Assembly (NCBI GenBank): GCA_026785985.1
Contig: JAJAYX010000436.1
Span: forward strand, 1-7,515
Direction: 5' to 3'
Origin: Rudanella sp.
Lineage (GTDB): Bacteria > Bacteroidota > Bacteroidia > Cytophagales > Spirosomataceae
Length of the DNA stretch: 7,515 nt
Shown here: piece after piece, positions 1 to 6,358 of the stretch
How positions within the stretch are numbered: the first letter of the stretch is position 1
Layout of the letters: each line of letters opens with the position of its first letter
Notes under the pieces: model-generated
Told to the model about the DNA's origin: nothing
Seen by the model: only the letters and a program-made list of their open reading frames with translations
The model's database searches: none
Position numbers and translations under genes: made by a program

Positions 1-1156
1 CAACTAAATCCTGCTCGCGCCACCCCGTGCGGCTCACGCTACGGTTTGGAATGATCCCTGCATTGAGGGCTGTTTGCAATTGCGTTTTCAGAGCCGCAGG
101 CGTGGCTGCGTTACCAATGATGCTGGAGGCTACGGTACGCATATTTTGCTGATTTTCATCGCCAAAAACGCTCATACCGTCGTAGTTCGGGTTTGTACCG
201 GCTCCCCGGTCGGGGTCCAGCGTGCCTGCGTTTCCGTTCAGTGTGTTGAGGTTCGTGTAGTCGGTTGCCTGCCAGTCTTTTGCCTGTATGTACGATGCGT
301 TCAGTTTGAATGCCACCTTATTATTGAAGGCTTTGGCAAAGCGGATCGTAGCATCATAAAATGGCGTATTAACCACACTCCGGTTGCTCGCACTCATGAT
401 CCCTGTTTTCACATTGGCACTCAGACCCTGATACAGAAACGGACTTTTCGAGTTCATCAAAATCAACCCCTGAATGGCGTTGGGGCCGTAAAGAGCCGAG
501 GCTGCGCCGGGCAGAATTTCAACGCTTTCTACGTCTAATTCAGGAATACCGACGATGTTATCAACGGGGAAGTTAAGGCCGGGTGCGGAGTTATCCATTC
601 CGTCGATCATTTGCACGGTTCGGGGATTCCCGGTGGAGCCAAAACCCCGCATGTTAACCGACTTGAACAGCAGACCCTGCGTGGCAATGTCGATGCCTTT
701 GACATTGGCCAACGCATCATAGAAATTAGCAGCGGGCGTTTGCTGAATAGCCCGAATGTCCAGTTTCTCAACCGAAACAGGTGATTTCAGCACGTTCTCC
801 TCGATCCGGCTGGCCGACACAACCACCTCTTGTCCCAGCGTTACCTGCTCGGCCAAAACAATGTTGAGATTAAGCGAACTGTTGTTGACCGTTACCTCCT
901 GAGTCTGAAATCCGACCGATGAAACCACTAGTTGAAACGGTGGTGTCGTATTCGTGTTGAACGAAAAGTTTCCGTTCTTGTCGGTGATGGTGCCGACCAC
1001 TTTGTTTTTAACGGAAACGCTTACCCCAGCCAACGATTCTTTAGAGGTGGCATCTGTCACTTTGCCTTCTACCTTTGTTTGTGCAAACGCACTGACAGTC
1101 AGCAGGCAAAGAAACAGTGGTAATGTGTGTAGTAAATGAGTAATAGTTTTGCGCAT
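1..1156 (-). CDS. TonB-dependent outer-membrane receptor, N-terminal part (runs off left edge)
   Basis: 385 residues are visible from an ATG at 1156; the frame is open to the window edge, so most of the beta-barrel is missing. Residues 1-25 form a signal peptide (MRKTI, hydrophobic core, cleavage likely after AFA before Gln26). Residues about 27-102 form a carboxypeptidase-regulatory-like beta-sandwich domain (EGKVTDA, LAGVSVSV, GTITDKNGNFSF, SSVGFQTQEV). A TonB-box-like EVVVSASR lies near 110-117. The plug domain then spans about 120-240, with MRGFG (169-173), MIDGMDN (183-189), VESVEILPGAASALYGPNAIQG (209-230, key residues E, P, G, Y, G). Such receptors sit in the outer membrane and use TonB/ExbB/ExbD energy to import siderophores, vitamins or glycans. 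The plug does not look like classic SusC and no SusD partner is visible, so the substrate is unknown. It is transcribed divergently from the DUF3089 gene, with a TAnnTTTG promoter upstream. The family call is secure, the substrate open. Confidence 0.93.
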   Translation of the reverse strand, partial: MRKTITHLLHTLPLFLCLLTVSAFAQTKVEGKVTDATSKESLAGVSVSVKNKVVGTITDKNGNFSFNTNTTPPFQLVVSSVGFQTQEVTVNNSSLNLNIVLAEQVTLGQEVVVSASRIEENVLKSPVSVEKLDIRAIQQTPAANFYDALANVKGIDIATQGLLFKSVNMRGFGSTGNPRTVQMIDGMDNSAPGLNFPVDNIVGIPELDVESVEILPGAASALYGPNAIQGLILMNSKSPFLYQGLSANVKTGIMSASNRSVVNTPFYDATIRFAKAFNNKVAFKLNASYIQAKDWQATDYTNLNTLNGNAGTLDPDRGAGTNPNYDGMSVFGDENQQNMRTVASSIIGNAATPAALKTQLQTALNAGIIPNRSVSRTGWREQDLV

Positions 1157-1202
1157 GGCAGAATGCGATTAGTTAGGTTAATTGCTTGTTGGTAATTAAA
1201 AA

Positions 1203-1210
1203 CAAAGTTA
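1203..1210 (-). promoter_or_regulatory. -7 promoter element of the TonB receptor gene
   Basis: Read on the minus strand the bases are TAACTTTG, a perfect match to the Bacteroidota -7 consensus TAnnTTTG. About 20 bases further upstream there is only a T-rich stretch (TTTTTTAG), a weak version of the -33 TTTG. Transcription would start near 1196 and leave a leader of about 40 bases before the ATG at 1156. No Shine-Dalgarno sequence is visible, as is usual in this phylum. Confidence 0.5.
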
Positions 1211-1245
1211 CGTAAATCAATTCGTTTAGTGCTAAAAAATCTTGG

Positions 1246-1264
1246 TTCATTAAAATTTAATGAA
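1246..1264. repeat. 19-base palindrome covering the start codon of the DUF3089 gene
   Basis: The arms TTCATTAAA and TTTAATGAA are perfect reverse complements, nine bases each, around a single central A at 1255. The start codon of the downstream gene (1260-1262) lies in the right arm. As DNA it could be an operator for a dimeric regulator; as RNA it could fold with a three-base loop and hide the start codon. The region is very AT-rich, so a chance origin is possible. Confidence 0.4.
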
Positions 1265-2330
1265 AGTGAAATACCTAAAGACATTTATTATATTTGGTGT
1301 ATTAGTTGCTACATCGTCAAGGGCGCAGCAAACACCCTACAAACTCACTTCTCACTTCGACAAAGGGTTGATCCCAACAGCTCCCGACTATACCAATCCC
1401 GCGCATTGGGCGGCCTTCCCCGATAAGCGCGATGCGGCAGACTCGATTCCGCGCAAGGCACCGGCTACCCTCCACAATGGGCAAGCTACCGCTCAGGCCG
1501 ATGTTTTTTTCGTTCACCCGACCATCTATACCTACGAACCGGAACCGGGGCGTAACCAATGGAATGGCGACCTGACCGACACCAAACTGAATACCCGTAC
1601 CGATGAGTCGACTATTCTGAATCAGGCCAGCATCTTCAATGGCTCCTGCCGGGTGTTTGCCCCCCGCTATCGGCAGGCGCATTATTCGGCCTTCACCACC
1701 GATACGCCCGCCGACAAACAGCAATCGCTCGACCTCGCCTACGAAGATGTGAAGGCTGCTTTTGAGTGGTATCTGAAAAACCGGAATGTGGATGCCGACG
1801 GAAAACCCCGCCCCATCGTGATTGCGTCGCACAGCCAGGGAACCCTGCACGCAGGCCGGTTACTAACCGAGTTTTTCGACGGAAAACCCCTGCAAAAGCA
1901 GTTGGTAGCGGCTTATCTGGTGGGCATTGCTACCCCCCCTAACTACTTCAAATCCATTCCTCCGGGTGAAACGCCTACTCAAACCGGCTGTTTTGTGTCG
2001 TGGAATACGTTTGCCACGGGCTTTATTCCTGATTATTACGAAAAAGCCCTAAATCGCTCCCTTTGCACCAACCCGCTCACCTGGTCGTCGGACTCCACCC
2101 TGGCCCCGCGTGCGCTTAACCTCGGCGGGGTAGGGCAAAACTTTACCTTTGTGGAGTCACTGGTCGATGCTCAATCGCACCGGGGATTATTGTGGATTGG
2201 GAAGCTGCACATTCCGGGCGCTGCTTTTGTCCGAAACGTGAAAATATGGCATCAGGCCGACTATAATTTTTTCTGGATGAACGTGCGGGAAAACGTTGCT
2301 GCCCGCGTTGCTGCTTTTGTGGGGCAGTAG
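1260..2330 (+). CDS. Secreted DUF3089 family alpha/beta-hydrolase-like protein
   Basis: 356 residues. Residues 1-22 look like a Sec signal peptide (MKVKYLK, hydrophobic core FIIFGVLVA, SRA before Gln23), without a lipobox, so the protein is probably periplasmic or secreted. The rest resembles the DUF3089 family (Pfam PF11288), which has an alpha/beta-hydrolase fold. Visible marks are the strand VFFVHPT (82-88), the nucleophile elbow SHSQG (190-194, candidate nucleophile Ser192), and the C-terminal HQADYNFFW (331-339), where the family carries conserved His/Asp residues close to an aromatic run. A hydrolase or esterase role is inferred from the fold and elbow; no substrate is known to me. The ATG at 1260 is chosen because it gives the signal peptide directly. 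It diverges from the TonB receptor, so the two may share a control region. I see no strong TAnnTTTG element in front of it. No clear terminator follows. Confidence 0.88.
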   Translation: MKVKYLKTFIIFGVLVATSSRAQQTPYKLTSHFDKGLIPTAPDYTNPAHWAAFPDKRDAADSIPRKAPATLHNGQATAQADVFFVHPTIYTYEPEPGRNQWNGDLTDTKLNTRTDESTILNQASIFNGSCRVFAPRYRQAHYSAFTTDTPADKQQSLDLAYEDVKAAFEWYLKNRNVDADGKPRPIVIASHSQGTLHAGRLLTEFFDGKPLQKQLVAAYLVGIATPPNYFKSIPPGETPTQTGCFVSWNTFATGFIPDYYEKALNRSLCTNPLTWSSDSTLAPRALNLGGVGQNFTFVESLVDAQSHRGLLWIGKLHIPGAAFVRNVKIWHQADYNFFWMNVRENVAARVAAFVGQ

Positions 2331-2448
2331 AGTAGTGCTACAACCTAAGAAATTAAACTCAGCCACCCCTTTTTGCTGTTACTTTACCAGTGTGTCACGT
2401 CAATCATAGACAGGTTGCCGACCACCACCACTTATTTGACTTTAACTC

Positions 2449-3519
2449 ATGAATCATACATACGTCATTATCATGGCGGGCGGAGTCGGAACACGGTTCT
2501 GGCCATTTAGCCGCACCAACTATCCCAAGCAATTTCATGATGTTCTGGGCACAGGCCACACCCTGCTTCAGCAAACCGCCGACCGTTTCGAGGGTGTTTG
2601 CCCACCCGAAAACATCTACGTTGTTACGAGCGACAAATACAAAGACCTTTGCCAGCAACAGATTCCGACCCTCTCCGACGATCAGGTGCTGTGCGAACCC
2701 ATTGCCCGCAACACGGCCCCCTGCATTGCCTATGCCTGTTATAAAATTGCCCAACGCGACCCGCAGGCCAACATTGTGGTGTCGCCTGCCGACCATATTA
2801 TCCTGAAAGAAGACGACTTTAAAAGCACCATCCGGGCGGCTCTGGAGGCCACCGCTGATCAGGATATTTTGGTGACACTCGGCATTCAGCCGAGCCGCCC
2901 CGATACGGGCTATGGCTATATTCAGTATATTCCCGAATCGGGTGCGGTAATTAATAAGGTCAAAACCTTTACCGAAAAGCCGCACCTCGAACTGGCGCAG
3001 CAGTTTCTGGACAGTGGCGAGTTTGTATGGAATGCGGGCATTTTTGTGTTCAATGCCCAGGCAATCATCCGGGCGTTTGAACAGCATTTACCCGAAACGG
3101 CGGAGGTTTTTGAGGAGGGCCGCCCGGCTTATTACACCGATCAGGAGCAAACTTTTGTCAATAAGGCGTACTCGATGTGCAAAAGCATCTCGATTGATAA
3201 TGGCGTGATGGAAAAAGCCGCCAATGTCCACGTTGTTCTGAGCGACTTCGGCTGGTCGGATTTGGGAACCTGGAAATCGCTGTACGAAGTGTCGGGCAAA
3301 GACGAAAATGAGAACGCCATTGATGCTCACACAATGCTTTACGATACGCACAACTGCATCATCAAAGCCCCTAAAGACCGGCTTGTGGTGATCAACGGCC
3401 TCGATGGATATATTGTGGCCGAATACGACAACGTGCTGATGATTTGCCGCAAAGACGACGAACAGAAAGTAAAACAATTCGTAGCCGAAGCCAAGGAAGT
3501 GGGGATGGGGTTTGTGTAG
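2449..3519 (+). CDS. manC: Mannose-1-phosphate guanylyltransferase (GDP-mannose pyrophosphorylase)
   Basis: 356 residues, cytoplasmic. It makes GDP-mannose from GTP and mannose 1-phosphate, the precursor of GDP-fucose, mannosylated glycans and exopolysaccharide. The nucleotidyltransferase signature is at the N-terminus: MAGGVGTRFWPFSR (9-22) followed by PKQF. Further family marks are EPIARNTAP (83-91), the metal-site strand SPADH (112-116), TGYGYI, FTEKP (174-178), GEFVWNAGIF (190-199) and SDFGWSDLGTW (265-275). This is the short form: it ends after the left-handed helix region and lacks the C-terminal cupin phosphomannose-isomerase domain of AlgA-type bifunctional enzymes. The ATG at 2449 places the glycine-rich loop at the usual distance from the N-terminus. 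It stands alone, 118 bases after the DUF3089 gene, convergent with thiL. Its TAG stop (3517-3519) is part of the hairpin repeat, but the C-terminus looks full length. Confidence 0.95.
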   Translation: MNHTYVIIMAGGVGTRFWPFSRTNYPKQFHDVLGTGHTLLQQTADRFEGVCPPENIYVVTSDKYKDLCQQQIPTLSDDQVLCEPIARNTAPCIAYACYKIAQRDPQANIVVSPADHIILKEDDFKSTIRAALEATADQDILVTLGIQPSRPDTGYGYIQYIPESGAVINKVKTFTEKPHLELAQQFLDSGEFVWNAGIFVFNAQAIIRAFEQHLPETAEVFEEGRPAYYTDQEQTFVNKAYSMCKSISIDNGVMEKAANVHVVLSDFGWSDLGTWKSLYEVSGKDENENAIDAHTMLYDTHNCIIKAPKDRLVVINGLDGYIVAEYDNVLMICRKDDEQKVKQFVAEAKEVGMGFV

Positions 3520-3543
3520 AGACGCAAAATATGCGTCTCTACA
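3515..3543. repeat. Perfect hairpin repeat (GTAGAGACGCA type) between convergent manC and thiL
   Basis: Arms 3515-3526 (TGTAGAGACGCA) and 3532-3543 (TGCGTCTCTACA) are perfect 12-base reverse complements around the loop AAATA (3527-3531). The left arm contains the manC stop TAG (3517-3519) and the right arm contains, on the minus strand, the thiL stop TAG (3541-3539). The hairpin can serve as a two-way transcription end for the convergent pair, although neither side has a long T-run. From memory, palindromes built on GTAGAGACG...CGTCTCTAC recur between genes in several bacteria, including cyanobacteria and Bacteroidota, so this is probably one copy of a dispersed palindromic repeat. No second copy is visible in this window. 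Confidence 0.8.
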
Positions 3544-4564
3544 TCTGACCCCATCCTTGTGCTTTCAGGGGCGTTTGTTGCCCGGCGCGGGTTGCCAGAA
3601 CGGTTTGGGCGGGGTCGGCGGTGAGATAGCCAATAGCCGTGATACGGGGATGGTTTTTTAGTTTCTCGAACTCCTGGGGCCGAATCGTGAACAACAGTTC
3701 ATAGTCTTCGCCCCCGTTCAGAGCTGCCGTTATGGGGCTGATACCGAACTCGGTGGCCGTTAGTTGCGCCTGATCGTCAATCGGAATATTCTCGTCAAAA
3801 ATCACCGCCCCTGTCCCCGATTGACGGCAAATGTGCAGCAATTCCGAAGCCAGCCCATCCGAAATGTCGATCATGGCCGTGGGCAACACATCAAGGTCGC
3901 GGAGTTCGTGAACCATGTCGGTGCGGGCATCGGGGCGGAGTTGGCGTTGAATTAGGTAAGCCCGTTCTTCGGAGAGATTGGGTTGCATGTCGGGGTTGGC
4001 AAGGTACTCCTGCTTTTCGCGTTCGAGGAGTTGCAAACCGAGATAAGCCGAGCCAAGGTCGCCCGTGACGCAAACCACATCATTGGCCTGGGCGGTGTTG
4101 CGGTAGGTGATTTTGTCTTTGGGAACGCTCCCCAACACCGATACCGAAATCACCAGCCCCGACCGTGAGGAGGTGGTATCGCCCCCCACTAAATCGAGGT
4201 TGTAGGCTTCGCAGGCTGCCCGAATACCAGCGTAAAGTTCGTCTACGGCTTCCACTGTAAACCGGCTGCTCAGGCCAATACCTACCGTGATTTGCGTTGG
4301 CAAGCCGTTCATAGCCGCTATATCCGAAACGTTTATGGCGACGGCCTTGTAGCCTAAGTGCTTGAGTGGTACGTAGGTCAGATCGAAATGAATGCCTTCG
4401 AGGAGCATATCGGTGGCAATCAGACCAAACTCAGTGTCATTCAGGGCAAACACGGCGGCATCGTCGCCAATGCCGCGCACCGTACCGGGCTGAACAGCCG
4501 GGGCTGCCCCGTTCTGAATTCGGTTAATTAGGCCAAACTCGCCAATTGTATCTAAAGTGGTCAT
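3539..4564 (-). CDS. thiL: Thiamine-monophosphate kinase
   Basis: 341 residues, cytoplasmic. It phosphorylates thiamine monophosphate with ATP to thiamine diphosphate, the last step of cofactor synthesis. The family marks appear in order: GEFGLINRI (8-16), the metal-binding GIGDDAAVF (31-39), TDMLLEGIHFD (51-61), NVSDIAAMNGLP (78-89), GGDTTSS (127-133) and VTGDLGSAYLGL (167-178). The second half has IDISDGLASELLHI (232-245) and NGGEDYELLF (283-292). This is the AIRS N-terminal plus AIRS C-terminal (PurM-like) architecture, and the length is close to the usual 320-350. The ATG at 4564 fits the family N-terminus. Other thiamine genes are not nearby, which is common for thiL. The lipoprotein gene lies upstream on the same strand, 131 bases away and separated by a terminator, so thiL probably has its own promoter; I see only a weak candidate (TATTTCTG) there. 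Its stop codon lies in the hairpin repeat. Confidence 0.96.
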   Translation of the reverse strand: MTTLDTIGEFGLINRIQNGAAPAVQPGTVRGIGDDAAVFALNDTEFGLIATDMLLEGIHFDLTYVPLKHLGYKAVAINVSDIAAMNGLPTQITVGIGLSSRFTVEAVDELYAGIRAACEAYNLDLVGGDTTSSRSGLVISVSVLGSVPKDKITYRNTAQANDVVCVTGDLGSAYLGLQLLEREKQEYLANPDMQPNLSEERAYLIQRQLRPDARTDMVHELRDLDVLPTAMIDISDGLASELLHICRQSGTGAVIFDENIPIDDQAQLTATEFGISPITAALNGGEDYELLFTIRPQEFEKLKNHPRITAIGYLTADPAQTVLATRAGQQTPLKAQGWGQM

Positions 4565-4636
4565 GTAAAGGACGTTGGATGCTGGATACTAGACGGTAAA
4601 ACGGGATGTTGACATTCGGGTTTACCAGAAATATCC

Positions 4637-4671
4637 AAAAAAAGCCGTTCGGCTATAAGAAGCAGAACGGC
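4637..4671 (-). terminator. Rho-independent terminator of the lipoprotein gene
   Basis: On the minus strand, GCCGTTC (4671-4665) and GAACGGC (4650-4644) form a perfect 7-base stem with a 14-base loop, followed at once by seven T (4643-4637). It begins 24 bases after the lipoprotein stop codon and lies between that gene and thiL, so it should separate their transcription. Confidence 0.8.
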
Positions 4672-4695
4672 CTGAAATCTAAATAAGTTTGTCTC

Positions 4696-5145
4696 TTACG
4701 GATTCGTCAGCGTGTACACATTGACCGTTCCGCCCGTTTTCTGGCTGGCTGCCGTGCGGGTCAGTACCACTTCTGAATCGCTCAAATTCGTGATGGTGAA
4801 CTCAATAGTGCCGTTCGAACCCGTTGGCTGGGGAGTCAGACCCGACAACACGAGTTTCGTATCGGTTGGTACTGACCATGTGCCGGTGAACCGATTGCCG
4901 TCCCATTCGACGTAGGTGGCACTGGTCTTCGAACTCAAATCGAGTCTGAAATTACTGTAGCCGGGCCGAACATTGTTGGCACCGCCTTTGGTATAAACAG
5001 TGGTGCTGTTTTCATCGACCTTGCGGGCCGTCCAGGCTTTGGCAATCTTGTCGGAAACAGGAACAACAGGGGTTTTTTTGCAGCCAATAAACAACGTAGT
5101 AAGGGCCAGTAAACAAAAAAGGGCTGAGAGGTAAGTCTTCTTCAT
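4696..5145 (-). CDS. Small putative lipoprotein of unknown function (lipocalin-like beta-rich domain)
   Basis: 149 residues from the ATG at 5145. The N-terminus MKKTYLSALFCLLALTTLF is a lipoprotein signal peptide ending in the lipobox FIGC, with Cys22 as the predicted lipidated residue, followed by KK. The mature part is short and rich in beta-strand patterns: IAKAWTARKVDEN (about 38-50), FRLDLSS, ATYVEWDGNRFTGTWSV, KLVLSGL, IEFTITNLSDSEVVLTRT and VNVYTLTNP. The 'K.W....V' opening and 'GTWSV...KLVL' ladder resemble the small lipocalin-like lipoproteins common in Bacteroidota, but I cannot name a family with certainty and give no function. A longer frame upstream to 5229 exists; it is rejected because it would place the signal peptide internally, cross this gene's own promoter and overlap the divergent gene's start. 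It has its own promoter and terminator, so it is a single-gene unit. Confidence 0.82.
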   Translation of the reverse strand: MKKTYLSALFCLLALTTLFIGCKKTPVVPVSDKIAKAWTARKVDENSTTVYTKGGANNVRPGYSNFRLDLSSKTSATYVEWDGNRFTGTWSVPTDTKLVLSGLTPQPTGSNGTIEFTITNLSDSEVVLTRTAASQKTGGTVNVYTLTNP

Positions 5146-5171
5146 AGTTGGATAAGCGTAAACGAAGTGGT

Positions 5172-5204
5172 TAAAGATACAGTAAATTTGTGGTTCAATA
5201 CAAA
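5172..5204 (-). promoter_or_regulatory. Promoter of the lipoprotein gene
   Basis: On the minus strand, TTTG (5204-5201) and TATCTTTA (5179-5172) are 21 bases apart. They match the Bacteroidota -33 TTTG exactly and the -7 TAnnTTTG in seven of eight positions (last base A instead of G). Transcription would start near 5166, about 20 bases before the ATG at 5145. This supports the shorter start of the lipoprotein. Confidence 0.5.
5183..5190 (+). promoter_or_regulatory. -7 promoter element of the cytochrome b5-like / kinase operon
   Basis: TAAATTTG matches the Bacteroidota -7 consensus TAnnTTTG in full. No clear -33 TTTG lies at the right distance upstream. Transcription would start near 5197, giving a leader of about 24 bases before the GTG at 5221. 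It lies only three bases from the -7 element of the divergent lipoprotein promoter. Confidence 0.5.
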
Positions 5205-5220
5205 ACAGAAACGTTAAAAC

Positions 5221-5475
5221 GTGATTCAAGCTGACTCAACGGCCCATTTACCCAGTTATTCCCGTGCTCAACTGGCCCTGCGTAATGGCTCAGATCGCGA
5301 CGAAATCTGGTGCGCGTTCCGGGGCCTGATCTACGATGTGTCGGCTTCGCGCTTGTGGCGCAACGGCAAACACTACGAACACTGGGCCGGTCAGGACCTC
5401 ACCGACGAACTTCCCGACGCGCCCCACGGTGAGTGGGTGTTTGGGAAATTTGCGATTATTGGACGGTTAACTTAG
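5221..5475 (+). CDS. Small cytochrome b5-like heme/steroid-binding domain protein
   Basis: 84 residues from a GTG start; an in-frame TAA (5215-5217) sits just upstream and there is no ATG in the frame, so GTG is the natural start. The protein is one compact domain of the cytochrome b5-like type found in short prokaryotic heme/steroid-binding proteins (COG4892-like). Seen in order: YSRAQLALRNGSDRDEIWCAFRGLIYDVSASRLW (13-46, key residues L18, Y38, D39, V40), then GKHYEHWAGQDLT (49-61), then DAPHGEWVFGKF (66-77) and IIGRL at the end. His54, in HWAG at the place of the HPGG histidine of cytochrome b5, and His69 are the likely axial heme ligands; His51 is a third histidine nearby. There is no signal peptide or membrane segment, so it should be a soluble cytoplasmic electron carrier or ligand-binding protein. 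Its physiological partner is unknown. It is the first gene of a two-gene operon, with the kinase 6 bases downstream. Confidence 0.85.
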   Translation: MIQADSTAHLPSYSRAQLALRNGSDRDEIWCAFRGLIYDVSASRLWRNGKHYEHWAGQDLTDELPDAPHGEWVFGKFAIIGRLT

Positions 5476-5481
5476 AAATCA

Positions 5482-6327
5482 ATGAAATTAATCGCCGATT
5501 CCGGCTCCACCAAAACAGACTGGCGCGTTCTGACACAAGGGCAAAATGCGTACCAGCTTATAACGAATGGCATTAATCCATATTATGCCGATACAGACGC
5601 AATTATAGCAACACTCTCCGAGCAGCTTTTACCCCACTTATCGGCGGGCGATGTTGACGCTGTGTATTTCTACGGAGCGGGTTGCGCCAACCCCGAAGCC
5701 AACGCCATTGTTGAACGCGCCCTCCGACAACTCTTCCCGAACCTGAACACTGCCGAAATTGACTCCGATATGCTCGGTGCGGCACGGGGAGCCTGCCAAC
5801 ACGAACCGGGCATTGTGTGTATTCTCGGCACGGGTTCCAACGCCTGTTGCTACAACGGGCAGCAGATTACGCGGGGCATTCAGTCGCTCGGATTCTGGCT
5901 TGGCGACGAAGGCAGTGGGGGTTATCTCGGCAAAACCCTCGTCAGGGATTATTTCCAAAACTGCCTTCCCGAACCTCTGAACGCGGCTTTTGTGGCCCGT
6001 TACCCCCAACTTGACCGGACCACGTTGCTCGACAATGCCTACAAAAAGCCGTTCCCCAATCGCTACTTCGCCAGCTTCACGCCCTTTTTGTCTGAACACA
6101 TCAACCACCCATACGCAAACCAACTTGTGACTGATGCGTTCGTATTGTTTTTGCAAACCTACGTCGTTCGCTTTCCCGAATCGTCGCAATGGCCGGTAAA
6201 CTTCGTGGGGTCGGTGGCGCATCACTTCACCCCCCAACTCCGACAGGCTATACACACGGTTGGTTGCACAATGGGACAGGTTCTGCAAAGTCCGGGGGAG
6301 GGATTGGTGAGGTATCACAGTCAATAA
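5482..6327 (+). CDS. BadF/BadG/BcrA/BcrD ATPase family protein, N-acetylglucosamine kinase-like
   Basis: 281 residues, cytoplasmic, ASKHA fold. Visible ATP-site motifs are the phosphate-1 loop ADSGSTKTDWR (5-15) with Asp6, the phosphate-2 loop ILGTGSN (114-120), GDEGSGGYLG (141-150), which in N-acetylglucosamine kinases lies at the sugar site, and the adenosine strand VNFVGSVAHHF (239-249). The family (Pfam PF01869) holds both sugar kinases and activators of radical dehydratases. The soluble single-domain form, its length and the lack of cysteine cluster motifs favour an amino-sugar kinase that phosphorylates GlcNAc or a relative, for example in cell-wall recycling. That substrate is inferred; no murQ, nagA or nagB is visible nearby. 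The ATG at 5482 begins just before the phosphate-1 loop, as usual. It follows the cytochrome b5-like gene by 6 bases and is probably co-transcribed with it. The reductase gene follows after a separate promoter. Confidence 0.88.
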   Translation: MKLIADSGSTKTDWRVLTQGQNAYQLITNGINPYYADTDAIIATLSEQLLPHLSAGDVDAVYFYGAGCANPEANAIVERALRQLFPNLNTAEIDSDMLGAARGACQHEPGIVCILGTGSNACCYNGQQITRGIQSLGFWLGDEGSGGYLGKTLVRDYFQNCLPEPLNAAFVARYPQLDRTTLLDNAYKKPFPNRYFASFTPFLSEHINHPYANQLVTDAFVLFLQTYVVRFPESSQWPVNFVGSVAHHFTPQLRQAIHTVGCTMGQVLQSPGEGLVRYHSQ

Positions 6328-6332
6328 CCCCG

Positions 6333-6340
6333 TACCTTTG
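6333..6340 (+). promoter_or_regulatory. -7 promoter element of the PaaE-like reductase gene
   Basis: TACCTTTG, followed by CA, matches the Bacteroidota consensus TAnnTTTG in full and lies right after the kinase stop codon. No convincing -33 TTTG is seen about 20 bases upstream. Transcription would begin near 6347, leaving about 44 bases before the ATG at 6391. It implies that the reductase can be expressed independently of the kinase operon. Confidence 0.55.
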
Positions 6341-6358
6341 CAGCCGAATACACCCCCA

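Noticed and set aside
310..380. Apparent frameshift in the TonB receptor
   Set aside because: It came from dropping one T when reading 357-363; with all bases counted the frame runs unbroken to the window edge.
74..538. 154-codon open frame on the plus strand
   Set aside because: It lies wholly within the TonB receptor coding frame on the minus strand, which shows clear signal peptide, carboxypeptidase-regulatory-like and plug motifs; the plus-strand translation has no recognisable domain.
1317..1850. 177-codon open frame on the minus strand
   Set aside because: Antisense to the DUF3089 gene, whose family motifs are clear; the antisense product is low in information and arises from high third-position GC.
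2331..2448. Promoter or terminator between the DUF3089 gene and manC
   Set aside because: TACTTTAC near 2380-2390 matches TAnnTTTG in only six of eight positions, and GTAGTGCTAC at 2333-2342 is too short a stem with no T-run; neither is convincing.
2404..3087. 227-codon open frame on the minus strand
   Set aside because: Antisense to manC, which carries all nucleotidyltransferase motifs in the plus frame; no domain is seen in the antisense product.
5146..5229. 28-codon upstream extension of the lipoprotein frame
   Set aside because: It would put the lipoprotein signal peptide inside the protein, cross the gene's own promoter and overlap the GTG start of the divergent gene.
5638..6324. 228-codon open frame on the minus strand
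   Set aside because: Antisense to the BadF-type kinase, whose ATP-site motifs are intact; no family is recognised in the antisense translation.
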